Shown piece by piece: positions 27,882 through 38,121 of a DNA stretch of 64,000 nt. The notes beneath the pieces were generated by a model. That model searched no databases. It had not been told where the DNA came from and was given only the letters and a program-made list of their open reading frames with translations. Position numbers and translations under genes: made by a program. Source of the stretch: Roseovarius spongiae (GTDB taxonomy: Bacteria > Pseudomonadota > Alphaproteobacteria > Rhodobacterales > Rhodobacteraceae); assembly GCF_003651245.1 (NCBI RefSeq), contig NZ_RAPE01000001.1:1116001-1180000 (forward strand), in the 5' to 3' direction. Every line of letters starts with the position of its first letter. The first letter of the stretch is position 1.

Positions 27882-28904
27882 ATGCCAGCGACGGAAACGG
27901 TCTCGCAGAAGGATACCGGCGTCTATAACGCCACGATCAAGCTGTTCGGGTCCGAACCCGATCCGGCCTTCGACGACCCCGACCGCCTTGGTCGGCTCTG
28001 GGGCCGCAACTGGGGCTGCGACAATGACGTGGGCCAGATCCGCGCCGTCCTGATGCATCGCCCCGGCGACGAATTCAAGGCCATCGACCGCGCCAAGAGC
28101 ATTCCCGAAACCGGCGGCTATGGCGACGTGGAGGCGGGCTGGTACTGGCAGAGCCGCGAAATTCCCGACCTCGCGGAGTTGCAGGCCCAGCATGACGGGC
28201 TGGCCGACGCGCTACGCGCCGAAGGGGTCGAGGTGATCTATCTCGAGGGCGTGTCGGACGGGCGGTTCAAGTCGGTCTATACCCGTGATTCCTGCATCGC
28301 AGTCAGGGGCGGCGCCATTGTCACCCGGCTTGCGCCGCGCATGCGCCACGGCGAGGAGCTGCCGGTCACCCGCGCGCTCGCCAAAGCGGGGATGCCGATC
28401 CTGCGCACGCTACATGGCCGCGCGATGGCCGAGGGCGGCAGTTTCGCATGGCTCAACCCGCAAACCGCCGTGATCGGTCGCGGCATCCGGCAGAACGACG
28501 AGGGCATCGCGCAAATCCGCGAGGTGCTGGCGCATGTCGGGGCCGAACTGCTGGTCGTGGACCTGCGCGGCTACGACATCCACATCGACGGGCATTTCCT
28601 GATGATCGCGCCCGACCTCGCGCTGGTCTGGGCGCAGGGCCTGCCGTTCACCTTTCTCGAAAAGCTGACGGAACTGGGGATTCGCACGATCGAGATGAAC
28701 GCCGCCGACAACCGCTGGATCGTGAACGGCCTCGCCGTGCGACCGCGCCGGGTGCTGATGCCCGAGGGGCTCTCGGACGAGACGCGCGCCGCGCTCGAAC
28801 GCGAGGGCGTGGAGATCGTGAGCGTGCCTTATGACAAGGTTCAGATGAACGGAGGGGGCATTCACTGCTCGACATCACCTTTGATTCGCGACAGCATTAC
28901 GTAG
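27882..28904 (+). CDS. Guanidine-modifying superfamily protein (amidinotransferase/DDAH/arginine deiminase-like)
   Basis: The ATG at 27882 is preferred to the one at 27876 because AAGGGGG (27869-27875) is then 6 nt away. The 340-residue protein has the pentein-fold motifs MHRPGDEF near 59, YTRDSC at 133-138, AEGGSF at 183-188, HIDGH at 234-238 and GGGIHCST near the end. The presumed catalytic set is Cys329, His234 and Glu184, as in arginine deiminases, dimethylargininases and amidinotransferases. The guanidine-binding Asp of the EGGD motif in deiminases is Ser here, so the substrate may differ. First gene of a probable operon with the downstream ABC importer, 52 nt apart. Confidence 0.8.
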   Translation: MPATETVSQKDTGVYNATIKLFGSEPDPAFDDPDRLGRLWGRNWGCDNDVGQIRAVLMHRPGDEFKAIDRAKSIPETGGYGDVEAGWYWQSREIPDLAELQAQHDGLADALRAEGVEVIYLEGVSDGRFKSVYTRDSCIAVRGGAIVTRLAPRMRHGEELPVTRALAKAGMPILRTLHGRAMAEGGSFAWLNPQTAVIGRGIRQNDEGIAQIREVLAHVGAELLVVDLRGYDIHIDGHFLMIAPDLALVWAQGLPFTFLEKLTELGIRTIEMNAADNRWIVNGLAVRPRRVLMPEGLSDETRAALEREGVEIVSVPYDKVQMNGGGIHCSTSPLIRDSIT

Positions 28905-28956
28905 GGTAAGGACAACCAGAGATCGACTCGTGACCAACCAACAGGGAGAAGAAAAC

Positions 28957-29997
28957 ATGAGTATCCGCAAGACACTGCTGACCGCCACGGCGCTGGCCGC
29001 CGCGATGGGGACGGGGACTGGCGCTGCATGGGCGCAGGATTCGATCACCATCGCGTCCTGGGGCGGCGCCTACCAGGAGGCGCAGCGCAAGGCCTGGTTC
29101 GACGTGGTCGAGGAAGAGCTCGGCATCACCGTGAACGAGGACACCACCTCGGGGGTGGCGGACGTGCGCGTGCAGGTCGCCTCGGGCGCGCCGACCTGGG
29201 ATCTTACCCAGCAGGGCAACGCCGGCTGCGCGCTGCTCGACAGCGAGGGCAACGTGGAGCCGCTCGACGAATCGATCCTGTCGATCCCCGGCATCCCCGA
29301 CGAGTTCAAGGGCGAGGGCTGGATCTCGAACCTCGTCTATGGCCACGTGATCGCCCGCAATGACGAGGTCTTTCCCGACGAGAAGCCCGAGAACTGGGTG
29401 GATTTCTGGGACACCGAGAAATTCCCGGGCCCCCGCAGCCTGCGCAAGAGCCCGATGTACAACATGGAGGTGGCGCTACTCGCCGATGGCGTGCCGATGG
29501 ACGAGCTCTACCCGATCGACACCGAGCGCGCCTTCAACAAGCTGCGCGAGATCAGGGACGATGTCGCCGTCTGGTGGAGCTCGGGCGCGCAATCCGCGCA
29601 GGTGCTCCAGGATGGCGAGGTCGACATGGCCGGGCTCTGGAACGGGCGGGCGCAGGCGCTGACCGAGGAAGGCGCGCCGATCAGCATCACCTTCAACGAA
29701 CAGATCGTGCTGGCCGATTGCTGGATCATCCCGAAGGGCGCCAAGAACAAGGACCTGGCGATGAAGGCGATCGAGGTGATGAGCCGCCCCGAGGTGCAGG
29801 CGCGCATCGCGCTCTTCATCAATTACGGCCCGGCCAACGCGGACGCGTTCGACACCGGCGTCATTCCCGAGGACGTGGCCAAGGGCCTGCCCAGCCACCC
29901 GGACAACGTCGCCAAGGGGTTCTACCTGAACGAGGCGTACTGGGTTGAGAACCTCGACCGGCTGACGCAGGAATTCGATTTCTTCATCCAGGAATGA
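28957..29997 (+). CDS. PotD/PotF-like periplasmic substrate-binding protein
   Basis: The ATG at 28957 follows a good ribosome site (GGGAGAAG). The 346-residue precursor has a signal peptide ending near residue 26 (ATALAAAMGTGTGAAWA then QDS). The mature part begins ITIASWGGAYQEAQRKAWF, typical of the polyamine-type binding proteins (SBP_bac_8), with TWDLTQQGNAGC and GLWNGRAQALTEEGAP later. Members bind polyamines, but also opines and other cationic small molecules. Genes for the ATPase and two permeases follow at once, so this is the receptor of that importer. Confidence 0.9.
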   Translation: MSIRKTLLTATALAAAMGTGTGAAWAQDSITIASWGGAYQEAQRKAWFDVVEEELGITVNEDTTSGVADVRVQVASGAPTWDLTQQGNAGCALLDSEGNVEPLDESILSIPGIPDEFKGEGWISNLVYGHVIARNDEVFPDEKPENWVDFWDTEKFPGPRSLRKSPMYNMEVALLADGVPMDELYPIDTERAFNKLREIRDDVAVWWSSGAQSAQVLQDGEVDMAGLWNGRAQALTEEGAPISITFNEQIVLADCWIIPKGAKNKDLAMKAIEVMSRPEVQARIALFINYGPANADAFDTGVIPEDVAKGLPSHPDNVAKGFYLNEAYWVENLDRLTQEFDFFIQE

Positions 29998-30003
29998 GCA
30001 TTG

Positions 30004-31142
<1,139 letters not shown>

Positions 31143-31146
<4 letters not shown>

Positions 31147-32036
31147 CCGCCGCCGACCACCAGCCGGACGCGCCGATGAACGAACGCGCGCTGGACCGAC
31201 AGGCGCGCGCCGAGCAGCGCAACCTCATGGCGCTGTCGCTGCCGGCCTTCATCCTCGTGGGCAGCCTTGTGCTGCTCCCGATGGGCTGGCTGTTCTGGAT
31301 GTCGATCTACGGCGCGGACGGGTTCACCGCCGAGAACTACACGCGGCTCTTGCACCCGTCCTACAAGAAGACGCTCATCACCACGTTCGAGCTCGCCTTC
31401 CTCGTCACCGGGCTTTGCATCCTGCTGGGCTACCCGCTTGCCTATCTCGCTTCGCAACTCAAGCCGCGCATGGCGAGCCTCGTGCTTCTTTGCGTGCTGT
31501 TTCCGTTCTGGACCTCGCTATTGGTGCGCACCTACGCCTGGCTGGTGCTGCTGCAACGGCGCGGGCTGATCAACAACTGGCTGATGGAATGGGGGCTGAT
31601 AGATACGCCGCTCAAGCTCGTCCACAATTTCACCGGCACCACCATTGGCATGGTGCATATCATGCTGCCCTTCTTCGTCCTGCCGCTCTACGCCAGCATG
31701 AAGACGGTCGATTACGACCTGATGAAGGCGGCCTCGAACCTTGGCGCGTCGCCCGTGCGGGCGTTCTGGCAGATCTACGTGCCGCTCACGCTTTCGGGGC
31801 TGGGCGCGGGGGTGATCCTGGTCTTCGTGCTCTCGCTCGGGTTCTACGTGACGCCGGCGTTGCTGGGCGGCGGGCGCGTGATGATGTGGGCGATGCAGAT
31901 CGAACGCTCGATGGCGGTCTATGCCGATTGGGGCGCGGCGAGCGCCCTGGGCGTGGTGCTGCTGGTGATGACGCTGGGGATCCTTTGGGCCTTTGCCCGT
32001 CTGACCGGCGCCATTGGCGCGACGGAGGGCAAGTGA
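31143..32036 (+). CDS. PotB/PotH-like ABC importer permease
   Basis: The start ATG overlaps the ATPase stop (ATGA). The 297-residue protein has six predicted helices: LSLPAFILVGSLVLLPMGWLF first, then ELAFLVTGLCILLGYPLAYLAS, VLLCVLFPFWTSLLVRTYAW, and others. The EAA-type loop (KAASNLGASPVRAFWQIYVPL) is the contact for the ATPase. It forms the channel with the next gene product. An N-terminal cytosolic segment of about 20 charged residues precedes the first helix. Confidence 0.92.
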
Positions 32037-32037
32037 C

Positions 32038-32844
32038 ATGCTGAATCGTCCCGCCACCGACACGCAGGTCACCCATCTCCAGCGGCTTTGGCTCTATGTC
32101 CTGTGCGGGCTCGTGATCTTTTTCCTGATCGTGCCGACCCTGCTGGTCATCCCGATGAGCTTCTCGGACTCGCGCTATCTCGACTTTCCGCCCGAGTCCT
32201 GGTCGCTGCGCTGGTATCGCGCCTATTTTAACTCTCCCGAATGGCTTCAGGCGACGGCAGTGTCCTTCCAGGTCGCGTTCCTGACGATGCTGCTCGCCAC
32301 GGCGACGGGGACGCTGGCGGCCTACGGGCTGCACGCCACGCGTGCGCGGTCGAGCCGTTACATGACGGTGCTGCTGACACTGCCGATGATCATCCCGGTG
32401 ATCCTGCTGGCGGTGGGGATCTTTCTCACCTTCGCGCCGGTCGGGCTCAACTCCACCATCGGGGGGCTGATGCTGGCGCATACGATCCTCGCCATTCCGC
32501 TGGTGATGATCACGGTGACGGCGGGGATGCAGAATTTCGACATCAACCAGGAAATGGTCGCCCGCTCCATGGGCGCGTCGCGTCCCTGGGCGTTTCTGAC
32601 GGTGACGCTGCCGCAGATCCGCAACTCGGTGATGTCGGGGGCGCTGCTCGCCTTCATCATCTCGCTTGACGAGGTGGTGATCGCGCTCCTGATCGCGGGC
32701 GGGGACAAGGCGACGCTGACGCGGCGCATGTTCCTTGCGCTGCGCGACGAAATCGACCCGACCATCGCCGCCATTTCGACGCTGCTGATCGCGTTCTCGG
32801 TTCTCATGCTGACGCTTTCGCAAATCCTTCAATCCCGCAAGTAG
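32038..32844 (+). CDS. PotC/PotI-like ABC importer permease
   Basis: This begins one base after the stop of the first permease. The 268-residue protein has six hydrophobic helices and the EAA loop (RSMGASRPWAFLTVTLPQIRN). The motif FSDSRYLDFPPESWSLRWYRAYF after the first helix is typical of PotC/PotI proteins. Together with the ATPase and the other permease it makes a polyamine-type importer. The FAD oxidoreductase gene starts 9 nt downstream. Confidence 0.92.
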   Translation: MLNRPATDTQVTHLQRLWLYVLCGLVIFFLIVPTLLVIPMSFSDSRYLDFPPESWSLRWYRAYFNSPEWLQATAVSFQVAFLTMLLATATGTLAAYGLHATRARSSRYMTVLLTLPMIIPVILLAVGIFLTFAPVGLNSTIGGLMLAHTILAIPLVMITVTAGMQNFDINQEMVARSMGASRPWAFLTVTLPQIRNSVMSGALLAFIISLDEVVIALLIAGGDKATLTRRMFLALRDEIDPTIAAISTLLIAFSVLMLTLSQILQSRK

Positions 32845-32853
32845 GGACGTGAC

Positions 32854-34161
32854 ATGTCGGACGACCGCCTCTTTACCCCCGATTTCAAGACGCAGCCCTA
32901 CTGGTGGGACGCCGCGCGCCCCGGCATCGGCGCGCCGGATGAGTTGCCGGCCAAGGTCGATGTCTGCATCATCGGCGGCGGCTATACCGGCCTCAACTGC
33001 GCGCTGGAACTGGCGCGCGGCGGGGTGTCCTGTGCGGTGCTCGACACCAAGCGGATCGGGCAGGGGGCCAGCTCGCGCAATGGCGGGCTGGTGTCCGGCG
33101 CGCTGCGCCACGCCGAGGCGACGCTGGTCGCCGAGGTCGGCGAGGAACGCGCGCTGCGCCTTCAGCAGGAAGCGGCGGGCACGCTGCAATATATCGACGA
33201 TCTGATCGCGCGCGAGGGGATCGACTGCGATTTCGTGCGTGTCGGGCGGTTCTCCTGCGCCTGGTCGCGCCGGCATTACGACGCAATGGCGCGCAGCGCG
33301 GAACAGACGGCAAGACTGACCGGAGAGCCGGTCCACATGGTCCCGCCCGAGCGCCAGCGCGAGGAGATCGGCAGCGATTTCTATCATGGCGGGCAGGTGG
33401 CCGAGGGCTCGGCCACCATTCATCCGGGCAAGTATGTCGCCGGGCTCGCCCGCGCGGCGCAGAAGGCCGGCGCGCAGTTGCTCGGGCAGACGCACATGAC
33501 CGGGATGCAGCGCGACGGGCAGGGCTGGCGGGTCGAGACCGACCGCGGCGCGATCCGGGCCGAGCGGGTGATGCTGGGCACCAACGGCTATACGGGGCGC
33601 GAAACGCCGTGGTTCCGCCGCCGGCTCGTCCCCGTCGCGAGCTTTCTCATCGCGACCGAGGAACTGCCCGAGGGGCTGGCGAAGGAGTTGGTCCCGAACG
33701 CGCGGGGCCTTGCGGATTCGCGCCGTGTGCTCAGCTATTTCCGCCTGTCGCCGGATCACAAGCGGGTGCTCTGGGGCGGGCGCGTGGGCACGGCGGCGAT
33801 GGATGCGCGGACCAGCGCGCGCCGCCTGCACCGGCTGATGACGACCGTCTGGCCGCAACTGCGCGACACCCGCATCACCCATAGCTGGAACGGCAACGTC
33901 GCCTTCACCTTCGATTTCATCCCGCATTTCGGCGAACACGAGGGCGTGCATTACGCGCTTGGCTGCCAGGGCAGCGGGGTGGCGATGCAGACATGGATGG
34001 GCACGCAGGCCGCCCGCGCGATGCTGCGCGGCAATTCCGAAAGCGCGTTCGCCGGGCTGAAATTTCCCTGCATGACGGGCTATGGCGGCAACCCGTGGTT
34101 CCTCCCGCTGATTTTGCAATGGTATCGCCTGCGCGACCAGATTGACCGGAGACTGACATGA
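32854..34161 (+). CDS. FAD-dependent oxidoreductase, DAO/PuuB-like
   Basis: The 435-residue protein has an N-terminal dinucleotide fold (VDVCIIGGGYTGLNCALELARGG, split at residues 30-52; GGGYTG is the FAD loop) and the RNGGLVSG motif common to gamma-glutamylputrescine oxidase-like and sarcosine oxidase-like enzymes of the DAO family. LSYFRLSPDHKRVLWGGRVG and GCQGSGVAMQTWMG fit the substrate and flavin domains. It would oxidise an amine or N-alkyl amino acid to an imine or aldehyde. It sits in the importer operon (9 nt after the permease, overlapping the next gene by four bases), so the substrate is probably what is imported or an early product of it. Confidence 0.85.
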   Translation: MSDDRLFTPDFKTQPYWWDAARPGIGAPDELPAKVDVCIIGGGYTGLNCALELARGGVSCAVLDTKRIGQGASSRNGGLVSGALRHAEATLVAEVGEERALRLQQEAAGTLQYIDDLIAREGIDCDFVRVGRFSCAWSRRHYDAMARSAEQTARLTGEPVHMVPPERQREEIGSDFYHGGQVAEGSATIHPGKYVAGLARAAQKAGAQLLGQTHMTGMQRDGQGWRVETDRGAIRAERVMLGTNGYTGRETPWFRRRLVPVASFLIATEELPEGLAKELVPNARGLADSRRVLSYFRLSPDHKRVLWGGRVGTAAMDARTSARRLHRLMTTVWPQLRDTRITHSWNGNVAFTFDFIPHFGEHEGVHYALGCQGSGVAMQTWMGTQAARAMLRGNSESAFAGLKFPCMTGYGGNPWFLPLILQWYRLRDQIDRRLT

Positions 34162-35426
34162 GCGAAGACCCCAACCGCGCCGAGATCCTCGGCTGGCTCG
34201 ACGATGAGCGCGACGCGATAATCGATTTCCTCAAGCGTTTCCTGCGCGCGCGCTCGCCCAACCCGCCGGGCGACACGCTGGCGGCGGCGCAGGTGGTGCG
34301 CGACTATCTTGATGGGGCGGGGCTGGACTATCGCATCATCGACCCGCATCCCGAGATGCCCAACATCGTCGCGGCGTTCGACGGCGGCAAGGACGGGCGG
34401 CACCTTGTCCTGAACGGCCATATCGACGTCTTTCCGGTGCCCGAGGATCATCACGGCTGGACCACCGATCCCTGGGGCGGGGAGGAGAAGGACGGCAAGA
34501 TCTACGGGCGCGGCGCCTGCGACATGAAGCCGGGCACGACCGCCTCCATCGTGACCTACGCGCTGCTGCACCGCCTGCGCGAGCGCCTGCACGGGCGGCT
34601 GACGCTGACCTGTGTGTCGGACGAGGAAACCTTCGGCCCCTGGGGCGCGCGCTACCTGATGGAGCACCATCCCGAGGTGCATGGCGACTGCCTGCTGAAC
34701 GGCGAGCCGGGCGGGCCGGAATCGGTGCGTTTCGGCGAACGCGGCCCGCTCTGGATCGAGTTCACGGCCCGCACGCCGGGCGCGCACGGGGCCTACGTCC
34801 ATATCAGCGAGAGCGCGACCAAGATCGCGATGACCGTGGCGCGCGACCTCGAGGAGTTGACCGAACTGGAAGGCGCGCCGCCGCATAACGTGGCCAGCGC
34901 CATCGACGCCGGCCGCGGCGCCATGGACAGGATGATGGGCGAGGGGGCCGGCGACCTCGTGTCGCGCGTCACGCTCAACATTGGGACGATCGAGGGCGGC
35001 GAGAAGGTGAACATGGTTCCCTCCGAATGCCGCTTCCGCGCCGATCTGCGCCTCCCGGTGGGCATGGAGCGCGAAGAGTTGCTGTCCAAGGTCGAGGAAA
35101 TCGCCGCCCGTCACCCGGGGGTCGAGTGGGAGGTGATCGGCGGCGCCCTGCCGTCATGGTGCGACCCGCATCACGAGATGGTCGGCATCATCCAGGCCAA
35201 CGTGGAGGCGTTCGGACGCCCGCGCCCGACGCCCATCGTCAGCCTCGGCGGCACCGACGCGCGGCTCTGGCGGCACGCGGGCGTGCCGGCCTATGTCTAC
35301 GGACCGTTCCCGCACGGCATGGGGTCGCATGACGAACATGTCGACATCGAGGAATTCCTGCACGTGGTGCGCACGCATGTGCTCTCGGCCTACGACTACC
35401 TCAGCCGGCCCGCGGCGGAGGCCTGA
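34158..35426 (+). CDS. M20 family metallo-deacylase (ArgE/DapE-like)
   Basis: The start overlaps the FAD oxidoreductase stop (ATGA). The 422-residue protein has the di-zinc M20 motifs NGHIDVFPVPEDH, GRGACDMKPGT, and DEETFGPWGARY with the catalytic Glu, plus a dimerisation/lid domain in the middle (GAHGAYVHISESATKIA) and GGTDARLWRHAG near the end. Family members remove acyl groups from acyl-amino acids or cut dipeptides. As the last gene of the importer operon it probably works on an N-acylated or amide-bound intermediate. Only 3 nt separate it from the convergent M24 gene. Confidence 0.88.
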   Translation: MSEDPNRAEILGWLDDERDAIIDFLKRFLRARSPNPPGDTLAAAQVVRDYLDGAGLDYRIIDPHPEMPNIVAAFDGGKDGRHLVLNGHIDVFPVPEDHHGWTTDPWGGEEKDGKIYGRGACDMKPGTTASIVTYALLHRLRERLHGRLTLTCVSDEETFGPWGARYLMEHHPEVHGDCLLNGEPGGPESVRFGERGPLWIEFTARTPGAHGAYVHISESATKIAMTVARDLEELTELEGAPPHNVASAIDAGRGAMDRMMGEGAGDLVSRVTLNIGTIEGGEKVNMVPSECRFRADLRLPVGMEREELLSKVEEIAARHPGVEWEVIGGALPSWCDPHHEMVGIIQANVEAFGRPRPTPIVSLGGTDARLWRHAGVPAYVYGPFPHGMGSHDEHVDIEEFLHVVRTHVLSAYDYLSRPAAEA

Positions 35427-35429
35427 GGC

Positions 35430-36593
35430 TCAGCGCGAGATCAGTTCATCCAGCGGCAGGCGGCTCAGCACCTCGGGCGCTTGCCCTTCCTCGCGGGTGA
35501 GGATCGTGTAGCCCGCCGACATCGCGAGGTTGCGCGGCGCGTCGATGAGAATTGCGTGCAGGAACAGGATCATGCCGGGCTCTATTCGCGTTGCGTTGCC
35601 TGAATGGATCATCGGCGGCACATCCATCCACGAGGGCGAATAGCTCGCCCCGAGCGAATAGCCGCAGGCCGACATGCGCGCCTCCTCGAACCCGGCGGCG
35701 TCGAACGTCGCGCGGTGGGCGTCGTCGATCTGCCCGATGGTGTTTCCTGTCCGAGCCGCGTCGGTCATCGCCGCCATCGCGTCGCGCGTGGCCGCGAACA
35801 TGCTTTGATGCTGATCGCCCGCCTTGCCCACGGTGATCGTGCGCATCAGGCAGGCGCAGTAATGGCGATAGCTGCCGGCGTGCTCGATGGTCAACTGGTC
35901 GGTGTCGTCGAGGTGGCGGTAGCCGGTCGCGCTGCGCACCAGCAGCGCGCGGTCGCCCGAGCCCAGCACCGGCCCCGAGGGCGGCATGTCGCCGCCGCCT
36001 TCGAGGATCGCCGCGATCCCGTCAGCGGCGATCTTGCCTTCGAAAACGCCCGGCCCCGCGGCGTTCACCATCGCCTCGAGCGAACGGTCGGCGAGTTCGG
36101 CGGCTTCGCGCACATAGGCGATCTCGGCCTCGGATTTCACCAGTCGCAATTCGCGCACGAGTTGCGAGGCGTCCACGAGTGTTGCGTAGCCGTCGAAACG
36201 CTGCCGGATCCGCTCGTGATTGTCGCCGGTCAGCCCGAAGCTGCGCAGCTCGATCCCGATCCTGCCGCCTTTCAAGCCCTTCTCGTCGAGGATCTCCTGC
36301 AACTCCTTCGTGGGGTCAACGCCGGGCGCGTCGTACCACAGGCGGATATCCTCGATGATCGAGGTCCGCCGCGCCTGTTCCAGGTCGGGGCGGCGCGTGA
36401 GCAGCGTGATCGGACCGTCATCAGCGGTCAGCACCGCGCATTGGAAGAACACGAACCCCTTGGTGTCGAACCCGGTCAGGTAATAATGGCTTTCCTGCGC
36501 GAAGATCAGCAGCCCGTCCAACCCGTCCCGGCGCATCAATCGGCGCGCGGCGGTAATGCGGTCCTCGAACTCGGATCGCTTGAAGTGCAGCAT
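35430..36593 (-). CDS. M24 family protein, creatinase/DoeA-like, metal ligands replaced
   Basis: Of several in-frame ATGs, the one at 36593 (MLHFKRSEFEDRI) has AAGGA at a proper distance, giving 387 residues. An N-terminal creatinase-type domain (residues 1-130) precedes a pita-bread domain. In metallo-aminopeptidases the segment IDAG...DITRT gives two metal Asp; here it reads IEHAG...CLMRT, and the later EPGM...E segment reads IEPGMILFLHAIL. So most ligands are missing, as in creatinase and ectoine hydrolase DoeA, which need no metal. CGYSLGASYSPSWMD also recalls DoeA. It likely opens a C-N bond in a small non-peptide substrate. It converges on the importer operon and probably belongs to the same pathway. 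Confidence 0.75.
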   Translation of the reverse strand: MLHFKRSEFEDRITAARRLMRRDGLDGLLIFAQESHYYLTGFDTKGFVFFQCAVLTADDGPITLLTRRPDLEQARRTSIIEDIRLWYDAPGVDPTKELQEILDEKGLKGGRIGIELRSFGLTGDNHERIRQRFDGYATLVDASQLVRELRLVKSEAEIAYVREAAELADRSLEAMVNAAGPGVFEGKIAADGIAAILEGGGDMPPSGPVLGSGDRALLVRSATGYRHLDDTDQLTIEHAGSYRHYCACLMRTITVGKAGDQHQSMFAATRDAMAAMTDAARTGNTIGQIDDAHRATFDAAGFEEARMSACGYSLGASYSPSWMDVPPMIHSGNATRIEPGMILFLHAILIDAPRNLAMSAGYTILTREEGQAPEVLSRLPLDELISR

Positions 36594-36835
36594 GGAAGCC
36601 ATTCCTTTCATTGAGTAGAACATCATTGCGGCCGTGATCGGCGCATCCCCGTTTCGCGCCGCAATCACGCCCCTTCCGCGAGGTCAGCCTGCGCCAACTC
36701 GGACAAAGAGGCAAGGCCGCGCGTGGGCCTTTGGCCACCGTGAATCGCGAATGCTCCGCGCTTGCTTGCGCCGCGCGTGCGGATCGGCGAATAGGGCGTG
36801 AACGGCGCGTTGTCGCCATCACCGGAAGGACGAGC

Positions 36836-38005
36836 ATGACGCCCGCAGCCCAAGTGCAGGCCGCAATCGAGATTCTCGACCGTATCGACGGCGGGATGGC
36901 CACCGAAAAGGCGCTGACCGGCTGGGCGCGCGGCGCCCGCTATGCCGGCTCGCGGGATCGCGCTGCGGTGCGCGATCATGTCTTCCAGGCGCGGCGTTGC
37001 TGGCGCTCCTACGCCTGCCTCGGCGGCGCGGAGACGGGGCGCGGGCGCATGATCGGCGCGTTGCGTGCCAGCGGGATCGATCCTGCGACGCTCTTTACGG
37101 GTGAGGGTTACGCGCCGGCGCCGCTCGATGCCGATGAACGGGAGGCGGGCGCGCCGCCGCGGGTCGACGGGGATCGCTTGAACCTGCCCGATTGGCTCGT
37201 CGGGGCTTTCCGCGCCTCGCTCGGAGACGCCGCGGAAGAGGCGGCGCAACTGCTTTGCGCCCGCGCCCCGGCCACCTTGCGCGTCAACCGCCGCAAGGGC
37301 GATATCGGCGCCGCGCAGGAGATGCTGGCGCGCGATGGCGTCAGAGCCGTGCCGCTTGATGGCGTGAGGTTCGGTCTGCAAGTTACGGATAATGAACGAA
37401 GGATTGCATCTTCCTCGTCCTATCTGAACGGGCTCGTGGAGTTGCAGGATGCATCCAGCCAGGCGGCGATGGAAACCATCCCGCTGGAGCCGGGGCAGCG
37501 TATCCTCGACTACTGCGCCGGAGGCGGCGGCAAGGCGCTCGCATTGGCGGCGCGCGAGGATGTCGAGGTCTTCGCGCATGACGCGAACCCGGACCGAATG
37601 CGCGACCTGCCCGTCAGGGCCGCGCGCGCGGATGCGCCGATCACGCTGCTTGCGACCGAGAGACTGGCGGAAACCGGACCGTTCGACATTGTCCTCTGCG
37701 ACGTCCCCTGTTCCGGAAGCGGCGCGTGGAGACGTTCTCCGGATGGGAAATGGCTACTCGAAAACAAAGATCTGGAAGCCGTAGTTCATGTCCAGAGGGA
37801 GATATTGACCGAGGCCGCTGCCCTGGTCGCGCCCGGTGGGCGGCTGGTCTATGCGACCTGTTCGGTCCTGCAAAGCGAAAACGAGGAGCAGGCTGCGTGG
37901 TTCGCGCATCACGGCGAGGGATGGTCGCCGCTTCTTGAGCGGCGCTGGCCGATCTCGCGCACCGGGGACGGATTCTATGTGGCGCACTTCAGGCGTGACT
38001 GCTAG
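36836..38005 (+). CDS. RsmB/NOL1/NOP2-family rRNA (cytosine-5) methyltransferase
   Basis: The ATG at 36836 has GGAAGGA upstream. The 389-residue protein has an N-terminal NusB/RsmB-like helical part (AAIEILDRIDGGMATEKALTGW) and a C-terminal SAM methyltransferase domain. The latter carries LELQDASSQ-type motif (VELQDASSQ), ILDYCAGGGGKALALAA, CDVPCSGSGAWRR with one catalytic Cys, and YATCSVLQSENEEQ with the second. This is the standard RsmB/RsmF-type set. It methylates a cytosine in rRNA. It is divergent from the M24 gene with a 242-bp gap that shows no other gene. Confidence 0.9.
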   Translation: MTPAAQVQAAIEILDRIDGGMATEKALTGWARGARYAGSRDRAAVRDHVFQARRCWRSYACLGGAETGRGRMIGALRASGIDPATLFTGEGYAPAPLDADEREAGAPPRVDGDRLNLPDWLVGAFRASLGDAAEEAAQLLCARAPATLRVNRRKGDIGAAQEMLARDGVRAVPLDGVRFGLQVTDNERRIASSSSYLNGLVELQDASSQAAMETIPLEPGQRILDYCAGGGGKALALAAREDVEVFAHDANPDRMRDLPVRAARADAPITLLATERLAETGPFDIVLCDVPCSGSGAWRRSPDGKWLLENKDLEAVVHVQREILTEAAALVAPGGRLVYATCSVLQSENEEQAAWFAHHGEGWSPLLERRWPISRTGDGFYVAHFRRDC

Positions 38006-38042
38006 GGTCGCCGATAACCCTGACGTTGTAAGTTTGCGGCCA

Positions 38043-38057
38043 TTAAACGTGCTTTAA
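38043..38057. promoter_or_regulatory. Perfect CtrA-type box TTAA-N7-TTAA upstream of cckA
   Basis: TTAAACGTGCTTTAA matches the CtrA consensus in both halves and spacing. It lies 64 bp before the cckA start, in the short gap after the rRNA methyltransferase gene. CckA is the kinase that controls CtrA phosphorylation in alphaproteobacteria, so a feedback loop is likely; binding itself is inferred. Confidence 0.7.
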
Positions 38058-38121
38058 GCATTTGGGACCAATTGTTGGGGATCGACGAGCCGACTCAGCA
38101 GGATTCCCGCGTGTGAGCACC

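Noticed and set aside
31786-34119. A 777-codon antisense frame over the permease and FAD oxidoreductase genes
   Set aside because: Arg/His/Gln-rich low-complexity translation typical of high-GC shadows, with no motif.
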